Positions 1-5,190 of a stretch of 9,019 nt of DNA are shown in pieces (positions within the stretch are counted from its first letter, which is position 1; each line of letters starts with the position of its first letter). The notes beneath the pieces were generated by a model. The model did not search any database. It was given only the letters and a program-made list of their open reading frames with translations, and was not told where the DNA came from. Source of the DNA: Thermaerobacter marianensis (GTDB taxonomy: Bacteria; Bacillota; Sulfobacillia; DYIH01); contig DYIH01000054.1 of assembly GCA_020723785.1 (NCBI GenBank), forward strand, positions 1 through 9,019. The letters run 5' to 3'. Both the position numbers and the translations under genes were made by a program.

Positions 1-216
1 AATAATTTCGAGCTGCAGGCCGAGCCCTGCCCGATGGTCGTCGGTGGGCCCTCGCGTTTTCATCATTCGTGGCGCTGGAACCTTCCCCGATGGTTCCGTA
101 GATCAGGTCCGCGAACCACCCGCAGGGAGCCGCACCCCGCGGCGGCGTCGGCGTTCCCTCCGGCCGCAGGCGGTAATCGGCGGACCGTTTCAACAGATCG
201 GCCGGGTGGTCGAAAC
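1..216. other. left-edge segment with no recognised gene
   Basis: This stretch lies beyond the terminator of veg. In B. subtilis the next genes after veg are sspF and ispE, but no small acid-soluble spore protein or IspE motif is visible here. On the minus strand one frame is open from about 235 to the left edge with mostly G/C third positions, but it has no ribosome-binding site and its product is Pro/Gly/Arg-rich. A second minus-strand frame begins with ATG ATG at 66-61 and runs off the edge after 22 codons; a purine-rich stretch lies about 14 nt upstream, too far for a convincing Shine-Dalgarno. It could be spacer, a decayed gene, or the start of a gene that continues off-window. Confidence 0.3.
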
Positions 217-244
217 AAAAAAGCGGCCACTGCTATGTGACCGC
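217..244 (-). terminator. intrinsic terminator of veg
   Basis: On the minus strand an 8-bp stem (244-237 with 230-223, one G-U wobble) closes a 6-nt loop and is followed directly by six U (222-217). It sits about 30 nt after the veg stop codon, the expected place for a Rho-independent terminator of a strongly transcribed small gene. Confidence 0.9.
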
Positions 245-273
245 GCACCCACCATGGTTTGACATCCTGCTCG

Positions 274-555
274 TTACCCCGCTGGAAAGGTCAACCGCTT
301 AAGGCTCTCATCCTCGAATACCGCCAGCTTGACGACCTCTGTCAGCACGTCTGCATACGTATAGGTCACCCGCCGGCTGGATTCGCCCTCATCAATCCGG
401 ATCACGAAAAGGTTGGGATAGGTCTTCTCCAACGTTCCCTCGCGCTCGACAACCTGCCGGCGGCCCTTGCTGGCCGTTACCCGGACCCGTTCTCCGACGA
501 TACCATCCAAGCCTCGCTTGATATCCAACAGGACGTCGCGACCTTCCAAATCCAC
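274..555 (-). CDS. veg: Veg protein, small conserved Firmicutes protein
   Basis: A 93-residue protein of the Veg family (B. subtilis Veg is about 86 residues). The core LDIKRGLDGIVGERV (10-24), GRRQVVEREG (31-40), KTYPNLFVIRID (44-55) and RVTYTYADVLTE (62-73) closely matches the family. The protein is cytosolic; in B. subtilis Veg has been linked to biofilm gene control, but its molecular role is not settled. The open frame extends to a TTG at 594. I chose the GTG at 555 for three reasons: family homology begins only a few residues later; a G-rich stretch (562-568) lies 6 nt upstream; and the proximal promoter predicts transcription starting near 591, which leaves the TTG outside the message. 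The gene is monocistronic between its own tandem promoters and a strong terminator. The sspF and yabG neighbours known from Bacillus are absent. Family identity is secure; the start is probable. Confidence 0.93.
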   Translation of the reverse strand: MDLEGRDVLLDIKRGLDGIVGERVRVTASKGRRQVVEREGTLEKTYPNLFVIRIDEGESSRRVTYTYADVLTEVVKLAVFEDESLKRLTFPAG

Positions 556-597
556 GGGACACCCCCCCGCGCGTACGGATTTCGCATCCCTCAATTC

Positions 598-626
598 ATT
601 TTAACAGACACGTTCCTGGATGTCAA
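598..626 (-). promoter_or_regulatory. veg proximal sigma-A promoter
   Basis: On the minus strand, TTGACA (626-621), a 17-nt spacer and TAAAAT (603-598). This gives a perfect -35, a 5/6 -10 and ideal spacing. The predicted start near 591 leaves a leader of about 36 nt before the GTG start of veg. This is established sigma-A consensus; the start site is inferred. Confidence 0.8.
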
Positions 627-634
627 AAAGTTAA

Positions 635-663
635 AGTGTACAGACCATAGGAATCGTTGTCAA
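635..663 (-). promoter_or_regulatory. veg distal sigma-A promoter
   Basis: On the minus strand, TTGACA (663-658), a 17-nt spacer and TACACT (640-635). It lies 37 bp upstream of the proximal promoter on the same strand, so the two form a tandem pair. The predicted start is near 628. Confidence 0.8.
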
Positions 664-725
664 GCGCTGATTGCGCATGGGCTGCCTGCCGGCGGGGATC
701 CGTCATCGCCTCAGGACTGTGGGGG

Positions 726-787
726 GTGAAGTACTTCACTGGCCGAAAACCTAGGTGCGACAGCGTTTAGATCAGTGAAGTACTTCA
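726..787. repeat. perfect 15-bp inverted repeat of nested palindromes, operator-like
   Basis: TGAAGTACTTCACTG at 727-741 is the exact reverse complement of CAGTGAAGTACTTCA at 773-787, with a 31-nt spacer. Each arm itself contains the 12-bp palindrome TGAAGTACTTCA; in the left arm it extends to 14 bp (726-739). The palindrome centres are 49 bp apart. The pair lies 60-130 bp upstream of the distal veg promoter and downstream of ykuK. The left palindrome has the form GTGAA-N4-TTCAC, the inner core of the Rex operator consensus (TTGTGAA-N4-TTCACAA), but the outer TT/AA flanks do not match. A dimeric repressor or activator site is the simplest reading; the regulator is unknown. Confidence 0.6.
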
Positions 788-800
788 TCACCCATGCGCG

Positions 801-831
801 GTGGGGGGCTATCCCCCACAAGAAGGGGGAT
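801..831. repeat. two mutually exclusive 7-bp hairpins
   Basis: GTGGGGG (801-807) can pair with CCCCCAC (813-819), and ATCCCCC (811-817) can pair with GGGGGAT (825-831). The two perfect stems share 813-817, so only one can form at a time. The block lies 68 nt beyond the ykuK stop. No U-run follows on either strand, so it is not an obvious intrinsic terminator; it may be a 3'-end or transcript-stability structure of the metG-ykuK transcript. Confidence 0.45.
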
Positions 832-898
832 GTTACCGTATAGCTCATGGGCCCGGAAAATACCCTGAGGCCTCGTCCGCTGACAGCGTTGGAAGCAA

Positions 899-1369
899 TC
901 ATTTGGTATGCTTGTCGGCCACCTTGGAGGCCCCGTAGGACTCGGGCTTGATCTTGGCGTCGAAGCCGCTGCCGGCGATCATCCCCACGATCTCCCGGAT
1001 GAGGTCCCGGGTTTCGCCTTCCCGCCCCACGTCCAGGTGTATTTCCACGTTGAGCTGGGACTGTCCGTTCTCGGCCAAGCGCTCGGCCAGCCTGCTCGCC
1101 AGCCCCAGGCTCATCGACGCCTCGTAAAAGATGCGTTGCCGCAGGCTGTACATCCTCTGCTGGTACTCCTTGTGGTAGTAATACCGGGCGCCCTTCCCCC
1201 GCCGGTGAACGATCACGGCGGTGACGAAGCAGACCTCATCCCGCGGCTGCGAATCGGTGCCGACGATAAGCTTGTAACACTCCTCGGGAGCGTCTTCCAT
1301 GAAGGAAACGATGTCCTCATACATCGCTTCAAAGGTAAGCAAACCGCGGGTCGGACTGATGAAATCCAT
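899..1369 (-). CDS. ykuK: YkuK-family (DUF458) RNase H-like protein
   Basis: A 156-residue soluble protein resembling B. subtilis YkuK, a DUF458 member predicted to adopt an RNase H-like fold; no biochemical function is established that I know of. Visible landmarks are YKLIVGTDSQ (32-41), RRGKG (56-60), an E in FYEAS (81-85), HLDVG (111-115), TRDLIREIVGMI (120-131) and the C-terminal KPESYGASKVADKHTK (141-156). Acidic residues D39, E83, D113 and D152 are candidate metal ligands by analogy with RNase H folds (inference). The start is ATG, with an AGGGG stretch about 9 nt upstream. The gene begins 35 bp after the rsmA stop and is probably the last gene of the metG run. It occupies the region where Bacillus has yabG; Bacillus ykuK lies elsewhere. 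Family assignment is good; function is unknown. Confidence 0.85.
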   Translation of the reverse strand: MDFISPTRGLLTFEAMYEDIVSFMEDAPEECYKLIVGTDSQPRDEVCFVTAVIVHRRGKGARYYYHKEYQQRMYSLRQRIFYEASMSLGLASRLAERLAENGQSQLNVEIHLDVGREGETRDLIREIVGMIAGSGFDAKIKPESYGASKVADKHTK

Positions 1370-1404
1370 AGTGCTTCGCCCCTGCTGTGCGAAAATCGCA
1401 ATCT

Positions 1405-2307
1405 TTATTCTAATAAATCAGGTCCGGCCGCATCGGCCTGACCCCCCGTGTGAAACCGGCCAAAATCTGTTGCTTTTTGCAAAGAGCGGGCGAGCGCCGC
1501 GAATTCTTCCAAGGACAAGGTTTCCCCCCGCCGCTCCCCATCCAGGCCGGCCTCACGCGGCAGCCGGCCGGCGTCGCGCGCGGTCGCCGCCAGGCCGGCC
1601 TGCAGGGCGTTGCGCAACGATTTGCGGCGATGGCCGAAAGCCGCCCGGACAACGGCGAAGAAAGCCCGCGGATCGGCGTCCACCGGCGGCGCCGCCCGCG
1701 CACGCAGACGCACGACGGCCGACCCGACCTCCGGCGGCGGCAGGAAGGCCGTGGCCGGCACCCGTGCCACCAATTCCGGCTCGGCGTAGTACCGGACCAG
1801 AACGCTGAAGGCCCCGTAGTCCCGCGAGCCCGGGCCGGCCAGCATCCGCTGCGCCACCTCGAGCTGAACCATGACCACCAGCAGCGCAAAGCGTCCGGAT
1901 TCCAGGAGGCGCGCCACCACCGGTCCCGTCACGCCATAGGGAAGGTTGGCCACCACCTTCCACGCCGCGGTCCCGCCGCAGAGGGCGGCGAGGTCCACCC
2001 TGACGGCGTCCCCGTGGACCACCGTAACGTTGTCCAACCCGGCAAGGGTTTCTTCCAACACCGGCAGGAGAGCGCGGTCCAGTTCCACGGCCACCACGCG
2101 CCCGGCACGGCGGGCCAGTTCGTGGGTGAGGGTCCCCAGCCCCGGCCCGATCTCCAGGACATTGTCCAGCGGCCCCAGTTCCGCCGCCGCAACCACCTTG
2201 GCCAGGACGTTGGCGTCGATCAGGAAGTGCTGGCCGAGCCGGCGGTTGGGGCGCAGCCCGTACCGTTTCAGGAGCGCCCGCACCTGGCTGGGGGCGGTGA
2301 GGTTCAT
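1405..2307 (-). CDS. rsmA: 16S rRNA dimethyladenosine transferase RsmA (KsgA)
   Basis: A 300-residue SAM-dependent enzyme that dimethylates two adjacent adenosines (A1518/A1519 in E. coli numbering) near the 3' end of 16S rRNA, a late step in 30S maturation; loss gives kasugamycin resistance. Seen: GQHFL (25-29), the SAM-binding LEIGPGLGTLT (51-61), acidic motif-II residue E75 in VELD, D100 in HGDA, catalytic NLPY (121-124), VQLEVAQRM (147-155), FLPPPEVGSAVV (188-199), and C-terminal FGHRRKSLRNAL (224-235) and RGETLSLEEFA (260-270). A tail of about 20 residues follows the conserved domain. The ATG overlaps the tatD stop as ATGA, with GGAGG 4 nt upstream, so translational coupling is likely. 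In B. subtilis yabE and rnmV normally separate tatD from ksgA; both are missing here. Confidence 0.97.
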   Translation of the reverse strand: MNLTAPSQVRALLKRYGLRPNRRLGQHFLIDANVLAKVVAAAELGPLDNVLEIGPGLGTLTHELARRAGRVVAVELDRALLPVLEETLAGLDNVTVVHGDAVRVDLAALCGGTAAWKVVANLPYGVTGPVVARLLESGRFALLVVMVQLEVAQRMLAGPGSRDYGAFSVLVRYYAEPELVARVPATAFLPPPEVGSAVVRLRARAAPPVDADPRAFFAVVRAAFGHRRKSLRNALQAGLAATARDAGRLPREAGLDGERRGETLSLEEFAALARSLQKATDFGRFHTGGQADAAGPDLLE

Positions 2308-3119
2308 CGCGCCTCCGCGGCCGCCCGCCCGGCCACCTCCAACGAGTCCATCCGAAACAGGCGCCGGGCGTTCCCGCCCGTGAGCGCGGCCGCCTCCTCG
2401 GGCGCCAGGCCCCGCGCGCGCGCCACCTCGGAGGCCACCAGGGCCACCCGGGCCGGCTCGTTACGCTGGCCCCGGTAGGGGTGGGGTGACAGGAACGGGC
2501 AGTCGGTCTCCACCAGCAGCCGGTCGGCGGGGACGGTGGCCGCCACCCGGCGTGCCGTCTCGGCGCCCTTGAACGTCACCGGCCCGGCCAGGGAGATGTG
2601 GAACCCCAGGGACAGGCATTCCTCGGCCTGGGCCACGTCCCCGGAGAAGCAGTGCATGACGCCGCCCACCCGGTCGGCGCACTCCTCACGCAGCACACGC
2701 ACCACGTCGTCATGGGCCTCCCGGGAATGGACGATCAGCGCCTCCCCCACCGCCCGCGCCAGGCGCACCTGCAGGCGCAGGGCCGCCTCCTGCGCCTTCC
2801 GCGGCGGCCGGTCGTAGTGGTAGTCCAGGCCCGTCTCGCCGACGGCGACCACCCGCGGGTGGCGTGCCAGTTCCTCCAGAGCCGCCCAGTCGGCCTCGGA
2901 GGCCTTGTCCGCCTCGTGGGGATGGATCCCGACGGCGGCGAAGATCCGCCCGTCCGACATCGCCAGTTCCACGGCGCGCCGCGAGGCGTTCGCGTCGACG
3001 CCGATGGTGACGATGGCCCCCACGCCGGCCTCCCAGGCCCGGGCCAGCACCGCTTCCCGATCGCCGTCGAACTGGGGGAAGTCCAGGTGGGCGTGGGTGT
3101 CGACCAGCAACCCGTTCAT
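2304..3119 (-). CDS. tatD: TatD-family metal-dependent DNase/hydrolase
   Basis: A 271-residue cytosolic TIM-barrel hydrolase, orthologous by position and sequence to B. subtilis YabD. TatD enzymes use divalent metals and show 3'-exonuclease activity on DNA or RNA in E. coli; the physiological substrate in Firmicutes is not firmly known. Metal-ligand motifs are complete: THAH (H9, H11), GIHPH (64-68), VGETGLDYH (93-101, E95), HSR (H131), MHCFSG (H156) and ETDCPFLSP (204-212, D206), followed by the usual NEP (220-222). Length is normal for the family. Both ends overlap neighbours by ATGA (metG upstream, rsmA downstream), which indicates tight co-expression with translation and ribosome-maturation genes. 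The start ATG is fixed by the overlap and by the conserved VDTHAHLD start. Confidence 0.96.
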   Translation of the reverse strand: MNGLLVDTHAHLDFPQFDGDREAVLARAWEAGVGAIVTIGVDANASRRAVELAMSDGRIFAAVGIHPHEADKASEADWAALEELARHPRVVAVGETGLDYHYDRPPRKAQEAALRLQVRLARAVGEALIVHSREAHDDVVRVLREECADRVGGVMHCFSGDVAQAEECLSLGFHISLAGPVTFKGAETARRVAATVPADRLLVETDCPFLSPHPYRGQRNEPARVALVASEVARARGLAPEEAAALTGGNARRLFRMDSLEVAGRAAAEAR

Positions 3120-4720
3120 CGCTCTTCCACCCCGATCTTGGCCGTCTCGATCCGGGGAAAGACCGGCTCACCCCGCCTCACCCGGGTCCCGGCCGGCAAC
3201 TGCCCCCAGCGGGCCGCCGCGGGCCACCGCTGGGCGCGCACGTCGCCGTCCAGGCCGAGCTGGTACCAGAACCGCTCCGGCGCCGCAGGCATGAACGGCG
3301 TCAGCATCACAGCCACGATCCGCTGGGCCTCCATCAGGCTGTACATGACACTGGCCAGCCGCTCGGCCCGGCCGGCGTCCCGGTTCAGCTCCCATGGCGC
3401 CGTCTCGTCGATGTACTTGTTGGCCCGCCCCACCAGCCGCATTATTGCCGCCAGGGCGTCCGACAGTTCCAACCGCTCCATGTGGCCGGTGAAAGCCTCC
3501 GCCACCTCCGCCGCCAGCGCCCGCAGCACGCCGTCGTCCTCCGCGGCCACCGGCTCGGGCACGGCGCCGTCGCAGAACCGCTCGATCATCGCCGTGCTGC
3601 GCGACAGCAGGTTGCCCAGGTCGTTGGCCAGGTCGGCGTTGTACCGCGTGAGCATGGCGTCCTCGGAATAGAAGCCGTCGGCCCCGAAGGGTATCTCGCG
3701 CAGCAGGAAGTAGCGCACCGCGTCGACCCCGTAGCGGTCGCACAGGACGTGGGGGTCCACCACGTTCCCCCGCGCCTTGGACATCTTGCCGCTCTCCAGG
3801 ACCAGCCACCCGTGGCCGAAGACCCGCCCCGGCAAGGGCAGTTCCAGGGCCATGAGCAGGATCGGCCAGATGACGGCGTGGAAGCGGACGATCTCCTTGC
3901 CCACCAGGTGCACGTCGGCCGGCCAGTAGCGGTCGAAACGCTCCCGCAGGGCCGGATCACCGGCCAGGTAGCCGATGGCCGATATGTAGTTGGTCAGGGC
4001 GTCCACCCACACGTATACCACGTGTTTGTCGTCGAAAGGCACCGGCACACCCCAATCGAAGGTCGTCCGGGAGACGCACAGGTCCTCCAGCCCCTGCCTG
4101 ATGAAGTTTACCATCTCGTTGCGGCGGCTGGCCGGCTGGATGAACTCCGGGTGCTCCTCGATGTGGTGCAGGAGGCGGTCAGCATATTTCGACAACCGGA
4201 AGAAGTAGCTCTCCTCCCGCAGCCGCTCCACCGGCCGGTCGTGGTCCGGGCACTTGCCCTCCGGGAATCCAGCCACCTGGGTCTCGGTGTAGAATGCCTC
4301 GCAGTCGGCGCAGTACCAGCCCTCGTAGGCCGCCTTGTAGATGTCCCCTCGGTCGTACAGCCGCTGGAACACCCGCTGCACCACCGCCTTGTGGCGGGGC
4401 TCCGTCGTGCGGATGAAGTCGTCGTAGCTGATCCGCAGCCGCTCCCACAGTTTGACGATGCCAGCGACGATCTCGTCGACGAACTCCTGCGGCTCTTTGC
4501 CGGCCGCCGCAGCCTTGCGCTGGATCTTCTGCCCGTGCTCGTCGGTCCCGGTCAGGAAAAAGGTGTCGTGGCCGCAAAGGCGGTGGAAGCGCGCCAGCGC
4601 GTCGGCAGCCACCGTGGTATAGGCATGCCCGATGTGCAGCCGGTCGCTCGGATAGTAGATGGGTGTGGTGATGTAGAATTTGATAACACAGCCCTCCCTT
4701 CTCCTTCCAGTATAACACAA
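3116..4720 (-). CDS. metG: methionyl-tRNA synthetase, short form; start codon uncertain
   Basis: Class I aminoacyl-tRNA synthetase that charges tRNA-Met. Counting from the only in-frame canonical start (TTG at 4720): FYITTPIYYP (15-24), the HIGH motif (29-32), TGTDEHGQKI (57-66), a zinc knuckle C137/C140/C157/H160, KMSKA (312-316) for ATP, and the anticodon-binding helices with WELNRD (443-448). The frame ends at IETAKIGVEER, just after the point where most Firmicutes enzymes add a tRNA-binding domain of about 110 residues, so this is the short form. The start is odd: homology begins at residue 14 or so, the TTG lacks a Shine-Dalgarno, and a strong one (4697-4692) sits 7 nt before an ATC codon at 4684, while the nearby GTG at 4689 is out of frame. 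The true start is probably near 4684-4689. No T-box leader is present. The stop overlaps the tatD start. Confidence 0.94.
   Translation of the reverse strand: MCYTGRRREGCVIKFYITTPIYYPSDRLHIGHAYTTVAADALARFHRLCGHDTFFLTGTDEHGQKIQRKAAAAGKEPQEFVDEIVAGIVKLWERLRISYDDFIRTTEPRHKAVVQRVFQRLYDRGDIYKAAYEGWYCADCEAFYTETQVAGFPEGKCPDHDRPVERLREESYFFRLSKYADRLLHHIEEHPEFIQPASRRNEMVNFIRQGLEDLCVSRTTFDWGVPVPFDDKHVVYVWVDALTNYISAIGYLAGDPALRERFDRYWPADVHLVGKEIVRFHAVIWPILLMALELPLPGRVFGHGWLVLESGKMSKARGNVVDPHVLCDRYGVDAVRYFLLREIPFGADGFYSEDAMLTRYNADLANDLGNLLSRSTAMIERFCDGAVPEPVAAEDDGVLRALAAEVAEAFTGHMERLELSDALAAIMRLVGRANKYIDETAPWELNRDAGRAERLASVMYSLMEAQRIVAVMLTPFMPAAPERFWYQLGLDGDVRAQRWPAAARWGQLPAGTRVRRGEPVFPRIETAKIGVEER
4692..4706 (-). 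promoter_or_regulatory. metG ribosome-binding site that decides the start
   Basis: A double purine-rich Shine-Dalgarno (AAGGAG at 4706-4701 and GGAGGG at 4697-4692, minus strand), among the strongest in the window. It is 7 nt from the in-frame ATC at 4684 and 2 nt from the out-of-frame GTG at 4689. If TTG 4720 were the start, this site would lie uselessly inside the coding region. Confidence 0.6.
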
Positions 4721-4737
4721 CGCAGGCTCGAGAAAAA
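4709..4737 (-). promoter_or_regulatory. metG candidate extended -10 promoter
   Basis: On the minus strand the sequence TGT-TATACT (4717-4709) is an extended -10 element with a 5/6 core. The -35 region at 17-nt spacing is T-rich but poor. The predicted start is near 4702, which leaves a very short leader containing GGAAGGAG and GGAGGG. If correct, the TTG at 4720 lies outside the transcript and cannot start MetG. Confidence 0.5.
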
Positions 4738-4739
4738 CG

Positions 4740-4803
4740 AAGCCCGAAAATAATTCCCCTTAAAATTTGCGAAAAAGTTGTCCAATAATATTAAAAATAG
4801 GGG
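4740..4803. promoter_or_regulatory. AT-rich divergent metG-abrB intergenic block
   Basis: A strikingly AT-rich stretch in an otherwise GC-rich window, directly upstream of the abrB -35. AT-rich DNA here could act as an UP element and as an AbrB binding region for autorepression, as known for B. subtilis abrB. A weaker second plus-strand promoter (TTGCGA, 16 nt, TATTAA) can be drawn inside it but is unconvincing. Confidence 0.4.
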
Positions 4804-4832
4804 TTGACTCATTCTGGCATCTTTGGTATGGT
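4804..4832 (+). promoter_or_regulatory. abrB sigma-A promoter
   Basis: TTGACT (4804-4809), a 17-nt spacer and TATGGT (4827-4832). The -35 is 5/6, the -10 is weaker, and the spacing is ideal. The predicted start near 4839 gives a leader of about 36 nt. Confidence 0.7.
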
Positions 4833-4844
4833 TTATCTTGGGTA

Positions 4845-4861
4845 TGTCGAAATTTGTCGAA
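4845..4861 (+). promoter_or_regulatory. tandem Spo0A (0A) boxes in the abrB leader
   Basis: Two identical TGTCGAA heptamers at 4845-4851 and 4855-4861, exactly 10 bp apart (one helical turn), just downstream of the predicted abrB start (about +6 to +23). TGTCGAA is the consensus 0A box. In B. subtilis, phosphorylated Spo0A represses abrB through tandem 0A boxes at the equivalent position. Confidence 0.88.
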
Positions 4862-4875
4862 AGGGAGGCAGATCA

Positions 4876-5124
4876 ATGAAATCCACCGGTATTGTCAGGA
4901 AAGTAGATGAGCTCGGTCGCGTCGTCATCCCCATCGAATTGCGTCGCACTTTGGACATCGCCGAAAAAGACGCGCTCGAAATCTACGTCGACGGCGACAA
5001 GATCATCCTCCGCAAGTACGAGCCCGCGTGCATCTTCTGCAACGAAGCCACCGATGTCGAGAATTTCCGGGGCAAGAAGATCTGCCGGGGCTGCCTGGAA
5101 GCGCTGCTCACCAAGGCCGTCTGA
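4876..5124 (+). CDS. abrB: AbrB transition-state regulator with CxxC-CxxC C-terminus
   Basis: An 82-residue DNA-binding protein. Residues 1-50 form a swapped-hairpin AbrB domain almost identical to B. subtilis AbrB (STGIVRKVDELGRVVIPIEL, 3-22; EKDALEIYVDGDKIIL, 30-45), a global repressor of post-exponential and sporulation-related genes. The C-terminal half differs from the Bacillus multimerisation domain: it carries C52-x2-C55 and C70-x2-C73, a compact zinc-ribbon-like pattern typical, as I recall, of clostridial AbrB paralogues. The ATG at 4876 was chosen because GGGAGG lies 7 nt upstream and homology begins at residue 2. It is the only plus-strand gene, divergent from metG and convergent with rsmI, as in Bacillus. 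Tandem 0A boxes indicate repression by Spo0A~P. Metal binding is inference. Confidence 0.95.
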   Translation: MKSTGIVRKVDELGRVVIPIELRRTLDIAEKDALEIYVDGDKIILRKYEPACIFCNEATDVENFRGKKICRGCLEALLTKAV

Positions 5125-5128
5125 GCGC

Positions 5129-5147
5129 ACGCCCCCGGGGGCGTTTG
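5129..5147 (+). terminator. probable abrB terminator
   Basis: A perfect 16-bp palindrome (5129-5144) can fold into a GC-rich stem with a 4-nt loop, starting 5 nt after the abrB stop, followed by a short U-run (UUU at 5144-5146). The U-tract is weak, but position and strand fit. No separate terminator for the convergent rsmI was found in the 66-bp gap. Confidence 0.5.
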
Positions 5148-5190
5148 AAAGGCTGGATGCAAGACCAGGGGGTTGCCGCGGCTCCTTCTT

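Noticed and set aside
759..890. Repeated GACAGCGTT at 759-767 and 882-890, each followed to the left by GAAAA, suggesting a diverged duplication
   Set aside because: Spacing differs between the copies (14 versus 26 bp) and the similarity does not extend, so it is probably chance.
711..902. 63-codon minus-strand frame overlapping the ykuK stop as ATGA
   Set aside because: No Shine-Dalgarno, no recognisable family, and its DNA is dominated by the palindromes and hairpins, which explain the sequence better.
1450..2478. 342-codon plus-strand open frame antisense to rsmA
   Set aside because: Same shadow-frame effect; the opposite strand holds an unambiguous RsmA.
4184..4193. Single TGTCGAA (0A box) on the minus strand inside metG
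   Set aside because: An isolated heptamer within conserved coding sequence, with no promoter nearby; expected by chance.
3482..4753. 423-codon plus-strand open frame antisense to metG
   Set aside because: The product is compositionally biased and mirrors the metG codons; no start signal or family match.
4721..4803. T-box riboswitch upstream of metG
   Set aside because: The divergent gap to abrB is too short and shows no T-box or specifier stem.
4804..4875. N-terminal extension of AbrB by 24 codons from TTG at 4804
   Set aside because: It would translate through the -35, the -10 and the 0A boxes; the ATG at 4876 has an excellent Shine-Dalgarno and matches the family.
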